Source: Arthrinium phaeospermum
Lineage: Eukaryota; Ascomycota; Sordariomycetes; Amphisphaeriales; Apiosporaceae
Length of the DNA: 64,000 nucleotides
Direction of reading: 5' to 3'
Assembly: GCA_006503535.1 (NCBI GenBank)
Contig: QYRS01000001.1
Span: forward strand, 3,286,001 to 3,350,000
This document shows, piece after piece, positions 12,727-22,585 of this stretch. The notes beneath the pieces are model-generated. The model was not told where the DNA came from and did not search any database. It worked only from the letters and a program-made list of their open reading frames with translations. How positions within the stretch are numbered: the first letter of the stretch is position 1; each line of letters starts with the position of its first letter. Position numbers and translations under genes: made by a program.

Positions 12727-13369
12727 TTATGTCGGTGGACGCTTCAAGTTGATGACATCATAAGAAGCAGCTTCAGAATATGAATAGTCGAATAAACCAC
12801 TCTCAATGGCGGCTGAACCTAGTTGGAATTCTTGAGACACTGGCCCAAAGGACCAATCTTCTGGCAACTGGAGGCGGTTGTTGGCGCTGAGCGATTGTTC
12901 CAATGTAGATGTGATGTGGGAAGGACTTTGGAAACTTTCCGCAGTCCAGTCAACGGTGCTGTCAAAGCGGTGCTCCCCAGGCACACTTTCGATGTTGTGA
13001 TGCTGTGAACAATCGATTTCACCACCAGCCACAGGCCGGTCCGATACTTCACCAAGTTCTGTCAGTTGATCATCTGCTTGATCGACTGGCTGGTCGGGGT
13101 AACTCGTCTGAATTTCTGGGGTCGAGAAGCCCCAGCAGGTCTTGTTCCAAAAACTCTTCCAGAATGAAATCAGGAGAGTCAAGACCATTCCAATTGGGAA
13201 TGTGGCAAGGCTGGGATGAATTGCGACGTGATCCCACCGATCTTGGTGCGTACTCCATGATGTTGGCGGGAGAAGATGTTTGGGTTCTGGCTAGCGCTGA
13301 CGTTGCTTGTGACAGTGTATGAAAGGTATGCGAGGATATGGCGAAATCGTTTGAAAGTTGAGCTTTCAT
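12727..13369 (-). pseudogene. Acidic, low-complexity ORF with one frame break
   Basis: An open frame from an ATG at 13369 runs to about 13070 and continues in another frame to a stop at 12727. The change falls near 13110, where both frames overlap. The second part is rich in Asp, Glu, Ser and Gln with scattered aromatic residues (LPEDWSFGPVSQEF, FDYSYSE), as in activation domains of fungal regulators. No DNA-binding domain is visible. It lies about 100 bp upstream of, and on the same strand as, the basic Cys-containing fragment at 12623, so both may be remains of one regulator locus. No family recognised. Confidence 0.35.
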
Positions 13370-13939
13370 ATGGGAAGGGATTGTTGAATTATGTTCGTAG
13401 GTTATGGTACGAACACCAAATTGGCGTTCTTAGGAGAATATATCCTATCCAGATATCTCAAATACCCCGCTTGGTTCCGGGGAAGTCAGGATACACTTGC
13501 ACGCCGAACCTGCAAGCTGTCGTAAGGTTAGAGGAGGCCTGTCCAATCATACATCCTCATGCTTGACCGGAACTGCAGATCTAACCCAAATCAGGATTCC
13601 GGTTTACGACCGGACGCTGATTGGTGATGCTACATATTCCGGCCCAACACCAAACAGCCCGATTGGCCTCTACAAAACACCTCACAATGACTATCGCCTT
13701 GTTCCGGTCCAAAGTCGATATTTCATAGCGTAGGCAATCCTGCGGTCGGTATACTGGGATCCTCGTGTCCTCACAGTGGGTGGGTGTATAACAGTCATCT
13801 ACACCATGGGCACTCGGCCTCGCTACCAGATCATATACTATCCTCACTCCACTTATCATAAGCAAAACCGTGTTTGAATAGCAGCTGTCGCTTCGTTCCA
13901 TGCAAGACACCTTCACCATGCGAAACGAAACCGTTTTAG

Positions 13940-14198
13940 GAGTCGTCGCGTCTGGACACGCCTGATCAGTGGCCGACCGCTACAATCATTGGAATGGCAA
14001 CCTTGATTGCGCTCAACATATTCTCGGTCCTCGGCTTTGCAATCAACATCTGTGAGTAGTGTGTCGGTATTGAGTTCATCCGACCGACGAGACTTACACC
14101 GTTTTATTCTAGATACATCGCGGATGTCCCGCAGAAGCTCGACGATCACAGGGCACTTTGATGAAATCAGAAATCACGACATTACGCACGCGGCATGA
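13940..14198 (+). CDS. Possible small membrane protein, 3' exons only
   Basis: An exon from an acceptor TTTTAG at 13939 encodes about 37 residues including a hydrophobic helix TIIGMATLIALNIFSVLGFA. It ends at a good GTGAGT donor (14052), with an acceptor TTCTAG ending at 14112. The next exon continues in frame to a stop at 14198. A Trp/Thr-preceded single helix is common in small fungal membrane proteins. The upstream exon with a start codon was not identified, so the call rests on the splice signals and the helix only. Confidence 0.3.
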
Positions 14199-14503
14199 AC
14201 CGGAATGCTTCTTTCAAGGCTTGTGTGTTCAGGCGATATCTGAAACGAGGTAGATTTCAGTAGTAATTTGAATATTTGCTATGTATGAGAGCCGTGGCTC
14301 GTTTTGCTCATGTATTGATTGATATATCCATGCCGGAGTGGCTCGTCAAGAAACCACTAATCCACCATTTTTTGTCTCACTTCCGGTTCGTCCAGATGAT
14401 AGCTAGGGAGGTCCGGAAGGCCCTGCTCGAGAGACTCCAGACTATAGAGCAGGCCTCTCGCGCCTTTCCTACGACAACACCTCGAGGTAAATCACTCCCC
14501 GAG

Positions 14504-15008
14504 TCAGCCAGCGCTACCCCTTCCCATCAGCCCTAGATCGCCTTGGCCCAGGAGGCCTCTGTGGATGCCGTGTATGATGGCGTGCGCCTCCCTCAGGCGT
14601 TCGTTCTCTCTTCGTGTTTCCGCCAGCTCCCGTCCATGGCGCGGATGCGCTCTGCTTGCTGCAGGCGGTCCTCCTCGAGGCGTTGCCTGTGCTCTTCCCT
14701 TTCCCACAATTTGGTTTCCATTGCCGCCACGAGGTCTTTGTACCCACCGGATGTGTGACGTAGTTGTGTTCGAGAGCATAGTTGTTGTGTTTGAGAGCAG
14801 CTGTCGTATGGGTTAACTCTTCAATCCTCCTCTGGGCTACTGCCAGGTCAATTCTGAGGAGTGCGGTTTTGGTGTCTTCGACGTCTTCGCATAGTTCAAA
14901 AACGCAGTAATCGTCCCCTGTGCCGTGATTCTCGGCGGGGGGCGAGACCGTGGGAATGTCGTTTGCTTCGTGCTTGGGAGACATGTTGTATTTGGCTGGT
15001 GTTGACAA
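14504..15008 (-). pseudogene. Coiled-coil protein gene with two frame breaks
   Basis: Starts MSTPAKYNMSPKHEAND at 15008. The first part reads VAQRRIEELTHTTAALKHNN, a coiled coil. The coil continues in a second frame (DLVAAMETKLWEREEHRQRL) and then in a third (ELAETRRENERLREAHAIIH) to a stop near 14504. Each frame is convincing only over its own stretch, so two indels near 14755 and 14640 are implied. No splice sites explain the changes. Heptad-rich, no recognised family. It resembles the other minus-strand coiled-coil fragments in this flank. Confidence 0.5.
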
Positions 15009-15648
15009 TCAAGATGTATGGATGTAATTCGGTACACTCGGGTCGATAAGAGACTTGTAAAGTATTTAGTAGCTAAGAGGAGTGATTGAAGAAATGGGAA
15101 ATGTCCTTGATTATATACCTGCATGTTTGAGATTGAAGCCGCTGCTGAGAAGCCTTCGGAGATGTGTATTAGCCATCATACTTTTTCTCCACTACCGGAC
15201 CACTCAGTAGTGAAACGTCGTATTTATAATCGGGTGCGCTTTCAACCATAGAAAGAAAACTTGAATATGGTACTTGGGCAACCTGGTTGACGTGAAACTT
15301 TGATGGTTGTGGGTAGGGGAAAACACCAATTCTACAAGTTGACGCACGAGGCATTACGATTCTGCACCAAAACAAAGCATTTATCTGGATAAACCCTCTT
15401 TCATCCATTCTATTTCTATAGTATCGCTATGTGTACTGAGCCGCCGAAACCTCCATGCGCATGGCCCTGACAAACAGGCATTGTGTGCTTCATAGGCTTC
15501 CAATAACATAGCATCCCTAAACTCCTGTGATGCTGCAACCTGTGAGTTTATATCCCTTCCGGCCAACTCATACCACACAACCGTGTTGTTTGTAGTTGGT
15601 ACTGACGCCATAGAGATATGTACGCAACAACTCCCCCAACAAGTCAGA

Positions 15649-16299
15649 TCAGATACGGCAAGTATCCGACGGACAATAGTCATGGCAACTATCTTTAGTC
15701 CAAATCCACTGTCTCAACAGGTGAGAGATGGTCGCAGAGCTTCTCAGCTGAGTGCTTGACCCGGCGCTCGTAACGGTCGACAGCCCGCTGGGCGACGTGG
15801 CGGTCAGTGATGTTGCCGTCTTGACCCCCTCTGACATCGCTAATTGGAGAGTTGTGGCTGCCTCCTCCCATGCGTCGAGTTCCTTGGCCAAGCCTTCAGC
15901 CATTTCGCGAGCTTCATCGATGTATTGGGACTTGCGCTGGCTCTCGTTGTGGCCCTCGGTGGCATCGGTGCGAAGGTCTCGGATCAACTGCTTGATGTCC
16001 TTCTTGTAGTCGTCCCAGCCCTTTTGGTGTCCTTCAGTTCACGTTCGAGGGCTGCGTGCTTCTGTTGCCACTCTTTTGCCTCCTCAATGGCTGCATCTCG
16101 TTCCAGACCCCTGAAATTCTTTCCTCGCTACCCTCCATGGCAAGTTTGTGCAGTTGATCACGCCTCCTCAATGTCTTCTTCGTCAGGATTGTTTCGCAGG
16201 AGAGAGACAATTTCATCAGATCTGGCCGTCCATCGGATTGGCAGTCTTGGCCGATGTGGAGGGACCAAGGCCAGAACTGGCTCCGCGCTTGGGAGGCAT
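15649..16299 (-). pseudogene. Coiled-coil protein gene with several frame breaks
   Basis: Begins at an ATG at 16299 with MPPKRGASSGLGPSTS. After about 27 codons the frame is lost, but other frames continue with a helical segment (SDEIVSLLRNNPDEEDIEEA), then RDQLHKLAMEGSEE, a Lys/Glu-rich heptad run, and a long helix DEAREMAEGLAKELDAWEEA near 15930-15870. The last readable piece is Ser/Thr-rich. At least three frame changes are needed. Function unknown; the pattern of a short basic head and long coiled coil suggests a structural or scaffold protein, but this is only inferred from composition. Confidence 0.45.
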
Positions 16300-17221
16300 G
16301 TTGGCAGAACTGAAGTCTCTAGTTAATGGCTGCGTTGGGCCAGATATGTGAACTTGGGAGGAGTAGTTACCAAATCGCGATCCAGAACACCAGTACTTGA
16401 CCAATTGATATGCTGAGCAGCCGCGAGATCAAAGAAATCCCAGGCTGAGGAATGTAACACCACACGTGTTGGTCATGTGGTGATGTGAGATGCTTTGGAC
16501 TTGATGTTTGCCAGATAAAGAGGTTGAGAAGAGGGAGTTGGTTGCAACAAGTTGGTCTAGTTAGTTGCTTGTTGGCGAGACCAGCAAAGTGGTTGGTATC
16601 AAAGGCGCGTTGGGGGAAGGCCTCTGTGCTAAGTCGATTGTGAATTATGTAGAAATGGACCGTGTTGGTCACAGGCGCGATTCAAGACGCCGTGAATTTG
16701 CGGTGTTCATTGTTTACGGCAGTTGTAAGCCGTTACTGCTGTTTAAGTCGCGGCTCTTCTGCTATCCGCCAGTCCTTCGCGGCTTCATCCAACTACCCCG
16801 CACCAGGTGAACAGAGAAGCAAATGGTACATTTGAGAGGGGAGTGATTATGAAATGGAAGTCCTTAAGTGCAACGGCTCAGGACCATGGCACCCGATGTT
16901 GTAAATGTCTTGGTGTCTTCACCGCGCGGGTTTTGTGCGGTATCACTCGATGCACAGTTTGCGAAAAGACCTAGATTTCATAAACGTTGGTATTTCTTGG
17001 TATTTGAATTTGATTTACATAATGAAATTACTGAATATCGCATGCGACACTAATATTCGCAGTGATATGGGGGCTTGAGCGCTTCCCGTCTCTGAGGGCG
17101 CCGATGGATATGTTGATGACCGTAACTCCGACCCATGCAAAAGAATTAACACCCTAAGTTCATCATCCAATCTCCCCTGAAGGTCTCTCTTCTTTTCCCT
17201 CGATGCATTTCTCTGATTTCT
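16300..17221. other. Intergenic, nothing recognised
   Basis: About 0.9 kb with no gene I can support on either strand. It probably holds the promoter of the coiled-coil gene starting at 16299 and the 3' side of the small gene ending at 17222. Confidence 0.5.
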
Positions 17222-17592
17222 TTACTTGGTCCAGCCCAGGATGTTGAGAAGGTTGTTTCGAGGGTCGCCGTTGACCTCGATCTCGAGCGCCTTCTTCCGG
17301 GCGGCCATGACTTCGGGCGTGTTCTGTTGGTCGAACATCTTGTCAAAGGTGTTGGTCTCGCGGCCCAGCTCTTTGCGGACATAGGAGACGACGGCGTAGG
17401 AAGCGCCGACGACAGCCAATGCGGGGAGTACCCTAATGGTGCGGAGAATGCATATCAGTACTGTTATTGCATTTCACAAGAGTATATAGCTAGTGGAAAT
17501 CATACCTTGTGGTAAGGACGGGTTTCTAGCGGCGGCCATTCTTGCGGTGCTGGCACCTGCGGGTGCATGCCGTGTGGGTGGGTGATAGCCAT
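17222..17592 (-). CDS. Small hydrophobic-start protein, 88 aa, possible 31-nt intron
   Basis: The last exon (17432-17222) is firm: a hydrophobic segment ALAVVGASYAVVSYV, then a charged stretch, ending NNLLNILGWTK. Upstream, the acceptor CCATTAG and donor GTATGA at 17505 define a 73-nt intron and a 20-nt exon (17525-17506). In frame with that exon, reading back to ATG 17592, is a GTGCCA..CTAG gap of only 31 nt (17556-17526). With both removed the exons sum to 267 nt, exactly 89 codons, with no stop. The product would be a small single-span protein, possibly mitochondrial or ER; no family recognised. The 31-nt intron is shorter than usual for fungi, so a different first exon is possible. Confidence 0.55.
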
Positions 17593-19110
17593 GGTGCTGT
17601 ATAGGTGGGTATTGAATATGCAGATGTCGATGCGAGTGGTTGCGGGTGTCAGACCGAAACGCTAAGAGTTGACTTAAAGTGGTGATTGATTGTAGTGTGT
17701 TGCACAGGATGTTGCTTTGGTGGAATGATGCAGACAGACTGCAGTGATTGTAGTGTGTTGCACAGGATGTTGCTTTGGTGGAATGATGCAGACTGCAGTG
17801 AAACATCTTGGAACGAACCGGTCTGCTCCCCATATTATATACAGCTTCACATGTGCCGAGCATGACTCTGCGATAGTTGCTCTAAGCCTAAGCTCCCAAG
17901 TTCTTCCGAACAAGTTGAGATGAGTTCGAGAAAGATTCGCGATGCAGTGGTCCGATGTTCCTGGCTGCTCACGACACAGTGGTGTGATTTGGCCCAAGCT
18001 AGACCCGAGCCATACCGGATTTCGACGTAGCAATCCAGCGCCTTGGGCTGTTAGCGGCGAGTCCCGTGGGGGAGGAGCCACAAGAGTCAGCGGGAACTAG
18101 GCGGGCCAGCAACACCCGCCGGACTTAGGCGCAGTAAGGCCTGGCCCCCAAGCAAAGACCAAAACACAGCCGCCGTCGCAAATCAGGTAAGGCTTTCCCG
18201 TGATTTTATCGCAGGGTCAGCCGGCATGTGCCAATTGTCCATTGGCCCCCTTGCGCGCGCTTTGAGGGGAAATGAAAGCCCGGCGGAGTCCGACCGTCCA
18301 ATTCGCGTCCATGGATTGCAACCTGTTCGTCCCAACACCCGGGATCAATGTTGCAGTGTTGCGGTCAGTCGGTCCATTCCCCGCGATACCGAATAAAACA
18401 GCAAAACGTACGACATAAACGACTGGATCTGCACTGGGGAAATGGAGGAGGCCTGAAGAGCCTGGACCATCTGCCATCTGCCATCGTATTCCGCTCGCTG
18501 CATGTGTCAATACTGCATTGCGGACAGGGCTGTACATTTCTGACATTGGTGATCCGACTTTTTTGCAGGTCGGTTCCGACAACCGCCATTTCTAGGAGGC
18601 TTCCGAACTCCGACGAACTCCTAGGGCGACCAATAGTGATCGACATAGAGGTCAGACCACCATCTGAATTCCCCCATAACTGTAATTGGTACCTGAGCAG
18701 CTCTGTCTCCACAACCCTATTGCTGTACACTGCAGGCCTCACAAGGGTCACTTGACAGGAGCCTTACTCGACAAGGGGATTCGCCCCAAACTATGTTTTC
18801 TATCATGACTTCTTCGGAATGAAGCTACTGCATGAACTATTCACCACTACGCACAGTAAGACAAGCTGGCTATCGCTGCCATTGATTGCTCTAAGTTGTT
18901 TTCTTGATATGGTGTCGCCGATCACAGGGGCAATGAACAAGGTGTGTCTGGAGACAGTGTATTTGCTATGACCAAGGACATACTCAGTCCCATCTTGCTT
19001 GCCAGCTTCAACAACGAGCATGGCTCAGTCGAGTGCTCATCTGCACTGGCCTCTCACGATTCCTTTGCGACGACTTTGTGTAACCTCCACTTCCACTACA
19101 GGCAGTAGTA
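17593..19110. other. Intergenic with one short tandem duplication
   Basis: About 1.5 kb with no supported gene. It contains the 58-bp duplication at 17687-17793. Open frames of 120-135 codons near 18217-18755 overlap on opposite strands and show no protein features. Confidence 0.5.
17687..17793. repeat. Two-copy tandem duplication, 58-bp unit
   Basis: The unit starting TGATTGTAGTGTGTTGCACA occurs at 17687 and 17745. The copies match except that the second lacks four bases (AGAC) of a short internal repeat near its end. It lies about 100 bp upstream of the small protein gene starting at 17592. Confidence 0.9.
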
Positions 19111-19713
19111 TCAGGACTTCTTGTCTGCCTTTTTCGCCTCCATTTCTTCCTCCAACTCCTTCTGTGCCTTTTCCATCGAGACGTCAAAATTCTTGCCGAA
19201 ATCCCGGTGTGCTGCCATGGCACGTGCTGATCGGAGAAGGCTGTAAGGCTCACGGCCAACCGCCCACCATACCCAGATCTCAATGAGTCGCGGTCGAGGG
19301 ATGAAGCGAGGCAGACCGAGGATGTACTCGAAGAGGCTGCGATTCTTCTGGCCGACGATCCAGTTGTTCTGAAGAAGGTCGTTGAGATTCTTGGCGGCGA
19401 TTTCGGCGAGATCAACTCCTTGGCTGTGAGTCCATGAATAAGATCTCTTAGGCTTTACCGTCGTGTCCGTTTGTCTGGCATTTTTGGTGTTGGCGACCAC
19501 AGTGAAGCCATCCTGCTGGAGGAAATCGCTCTCTTCTTTCTTCTGCTGCTTAGTTTTGAGGCACTTGGGGCAGGTCTCCTTGACGTGCTTCGTGTTGACA
19601 TGCTGGTGGTCGACTTTGCTGCACTGGTCGCCCAAGAGGCACCAATTGCCGGGCTTCGAGTCGGCGGTAGCGCAGCCACAAGCATACACTGTCTTTAGAG
19701 TGTTCATGCACAT
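19111..19713 (-). CDS. Hypothetical protein with Cys/His-rich N-terminus, 200 aa
   Basis: One uninterrupted frame from ATG 19713 (MCMNTLKTVYACGC). The frame is open to 19854, but that extension looks like 5' UTR, so I prefer the internal start. The N-terminal third has CGC, WCLLGDQC, several His and CPKC: eight Cys and three or four His in about 55 residues, suggesting metal binding. The middle has a helix-rich segment and an aromatic run ending IWVWWAVG. The C-terminus is a Lys/Glu-rich helix (KAQKELEEEMEAKKADKK). No family recognised. Proteins of this build are frequent as orphan genes in filamentous ascomycetes. Confidence 0.6.
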   Translation of the reverse strand: MCMNTLKTVYACGCATADSKPGNWCLLGDQCSKVDHQHVNTKHVKETCPKCLKTKQQKKEESDFLQQDGFTVVANTKNARQTDTTVKPKRSYSWTHSQGVDLAEIAAKNLNDLLQNNWIVGQKNRSLFEYILGLPRFIPRPRLIEIWVWWAVGREPYSLLRSARAMAAHRDFGKNFDVSMEKAQKELEEEMEAKKADKKS

Positions 19714-20791
19714 GGTGTCGGCGATGTGTGAGGTTGTGTTTGTTTGGGTGGAGGATGTCGATTGACAAGATTTGGGGCCCCCAAAGAAGACTCGTGAGAT
19801 TGTGCAGTGTTTATTGATGGAGGAAGAAAGACTGTGGAGTTTGGCGCTAAGCAATGCTTTTGTAACAGAGCGGGAGCCATTGAATACAGGTAGGCTTTGG
19901 TACTTCCTTTAATGATTTTGGGCATTGAAGAGAGCACTCGAGTTCAAAGGAAAACATCACATCCCGACATCTGTACTTGTGACATGAGCGAGACGACATG
20001 AAATGCCACCCAACACATACATAATGGAATAACATCTCCATAAAGGAGTAGAATGCCACCTGCACGCATAGTCCACGAGATTGCTACGCGATATTCTACA
20101 TAACTAGCCTGAGTAACGATTCAACAAGGATTGCTAATCCATTTACCCTGTCTGTGTAGGTTAAGGCAGGCCAGGGAGAATAAACGATTGCGGACCGTTT
20201 TAGTAGACCACAAAGTTCATGGAGTAGAGTCCAAGGCAGTAGTTATATCAGTGAAGCCTAGGGTACACCAGCATACTGGGGTTTCAAATAACAATATCTT
20301 CCTATTCTTCTTTTTTTCTTTGATTTATACCACAGCTCCTCGCAAGAAACAAAAGACTCACTCGAGCAGGTTACCTCGTCATGCCCAATGAAAATTCAGT
20401 TTGGCAAGAAGCAGTCACATCCATCAAACACCCATACACCGAATTGTAACTGGCCAGGTGACTGGCCCCTGGCCAATGGTAATGAGAGTCATAACAAAGT
20501 CATAGTGCTTGTTCCAGTAGTGGTAGCAAGGGTTTGGGTGTGCAAAGGACCAGCGACCAACCTGTTGCCTTCTGGGTTGCAGATTGGGGAGCCTGGAAGT
20601 ACCCCTGAATATCGGCGACTTGAATATCATCTCAGAATTGAAATTCACCATTTTCGGACAGGGCCGCGTCTCATAACAACAAGAGCTGCAAGTATCGATT
20701 TATTTCAATTGATAGTGAAGAGCAATGTGCAGTCATTGTTGAATGTTCACATGGTAGGCATCACATTACTCTATACTTGCAGTGCTTGATA
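19714..20791. other. Intergenic, nothing recognised
   Basis: About 1.1 kb between the Cys-rich protein gene and the 3' end of the monooxygenase gene. It contains the probable promoter of the former and a T-rich strip near 20300-20330. No gene supported. Confidence 0.5.
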
Positions 20792-22149
20792 TTATCTAGA
20801 ATCTGATCCGCACAGAGCCTCCGAAAGGGCATTCACGACATCATGTTCATGAATCCATCTCAGGTCGGGCCTGTTCGAGATCCTCCATCGCAATTCCTCG
20901 TCTGACTCCACCTTCCCTATTCGCCGCACCATGACTTCATTGCGCCGCTGCACCGTCTGCTGCACTCGGTCGGTATGCGGCTTCCGTGTCCTCTCGTACA
21001 GGCTGAGGGCCTTCGCGATATCTGCGCCATCGCCCCCGAACGAAGAGCCCCTGTCAGTCCTGCAGCGCGCTAGCAGTCGCTTCACGGCCTGCCCAAACGC
21101 CCACCCGTCATCTGCGGCCAGGCTGCCACCCGCTGCATATGCGCCACCGTGTGCATGGGCTGCGTCTCCCGCTAATGCGACACGACCATCGCCCAGGACC
21201 CAGGTCTCCAGCCCGTCAGCGGCCGAGTTGGGGTACACCTTTGTGTACGGTGTCGCGTCCACGATGGACCGGACGAGCGGGCTCCAGCCCTTGTAGAACT
21301 GGCGCAGATCATCCACCGCGCCGGTCGAGTCCCACGACGCAGCTTGGTGTCGCGCCGTATCCGGAGGCTCGCTGGGGTCTTCTTGATGGCTTCCCACGAC
21401 GGAGAAGAGTCCCTGGGCCAGCGGGGTCACGAACAGGGTCCGATCGGGTCCCCAGATATGCACGGCCTCACGGGGCAGATTGGGGATGTGCTCGACGTGC
21501 GAAACCGGAAAAACAGACCGAAAGGTGGTCCAGCCGGTGATCCTGGTCTTCGATGTGGGCACGAAGAACTGGCGCACAGGAGAGTGGATGCCGTCTGCGC
21601 CCAGCAAGATGTCGGCGCGTTCGATCGAGTCATCTGTGAAGGTGATGACCAGCTTTTGTTTTCGACATCGAAAGAAGATGACTGAAACGCCTTGCCGAGG
21701 TGAAGGGTTGCCGGATCTAGATGTGCTGCTAGGGTTTGCTGAAGACGCGGACGGAAAAAGCGAGCTGTATGGTGTGGTGGTTCTACAGACTCGCTATGGG
21801 TATCAAAGGATACCACTTCGTCTGTCTTGTAGTGACTGATTGCTTTCAGAGTTAGCACATGCGTTCGCCTGTGAACCATCTAGGGGCTGCCGTACCGGTA
21901 TATCATGGGATGCTGCGACTCGTTCCGAAAAGCCACCGACTCATCCAAAGCGTCAGTAACTCCGAGCCGCTCCAGCGTCCTCATTCCATTCGGTCCCAGA
22001 GCAATCGTTGCCCCGACCTCCCGAAGTTCCGAAGTCTTCTCGTAGATCTGCACGTCGACTCCTGGCTCGTCCTTCAGCGCGATGGCCGCCGTGAGCCCCG
22101 CAATGCCGGCGCCGATGATGGCGATGCAGAGTTTGGGCGAATCTGACAT
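20792..22149 (-). CDS. FAD-dependent monooxygenase, salicylate-hydroxylase-like (one frame break)
   Basis: Group A flavoprotein hydroxylase: family members use FAD and NAD(P)H to hydroxylate aromatic rings, for example salicylate to catechol. Exons 22149-21896 and 21835-20792, intron 60 nt with CTAAC branch. GxGxxG at residues 13-18 (IIGAGIAGL) binds FAD. The DG motif LLGADGIHSP and the GD motif LAGDAAHAHGGAYAAGGSL are complete. Length about 432 aa is normal. The frame breaks once: at a four-T run on the plus strand (21655-21658) the coding strand reads ..GAAAACAAAAGCTGG.., and one more A restores the canonical ENKKLVITF strand into the DG motif. Exons total 1298 nt, one short of 433 codons. 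Either a recent null allele or a homopolymer error. Same strand and directly downstream of an ACS transporter gene, which suggests a shared substrate pathway; substrate unknown. Confidence 0.8.
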
Positions 22150-22585
22150 CACACCTAACTGTGCTTCGGTAAACTTGAAACAAACGAGTAATCAAGATGA
22201 GGCCAGAGACTGGTAAAGAAAATACAATGTGTTGGACGGTTTTGAAGATTGACAAGTCGAGTGTCGGGGGAAACGTCACGCCATAGGGACCCCGCTTTAG
22301 GTTATCACCTAAAAGGGGTTGATGTCTCGGCTTTGACAACTTACCGACCGAAGAAAAACAAACAGCAGTTTCTAGTAGTCACTTTATTATATATCAACTC
22401 TTGTGTCACAACATACTCGGAGTGCTCCTTATAGGAAGTCACTGCGTCTGAGTCGGGTCTCTAGAGATTTAGTATCTCATGATACGACTTACTCAGCCAG
22501 ACAGGCCAAGACAGATCAAAATAATCTGAAACTGAAATTGAATATAATGGCGCGCTCTCTAATTACACTACTTGCTCCGGCTTGT
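22150..22585. other. Promoter of monooxygenase / 3' flank of transporter
   Basis: About 0.44 kb between the transporter stop at 22586 and the monooxygenase start at 22149. No gene. It presumably holds the monooxygenase promoter; no specific operator recognised. Confidence 0.5.
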
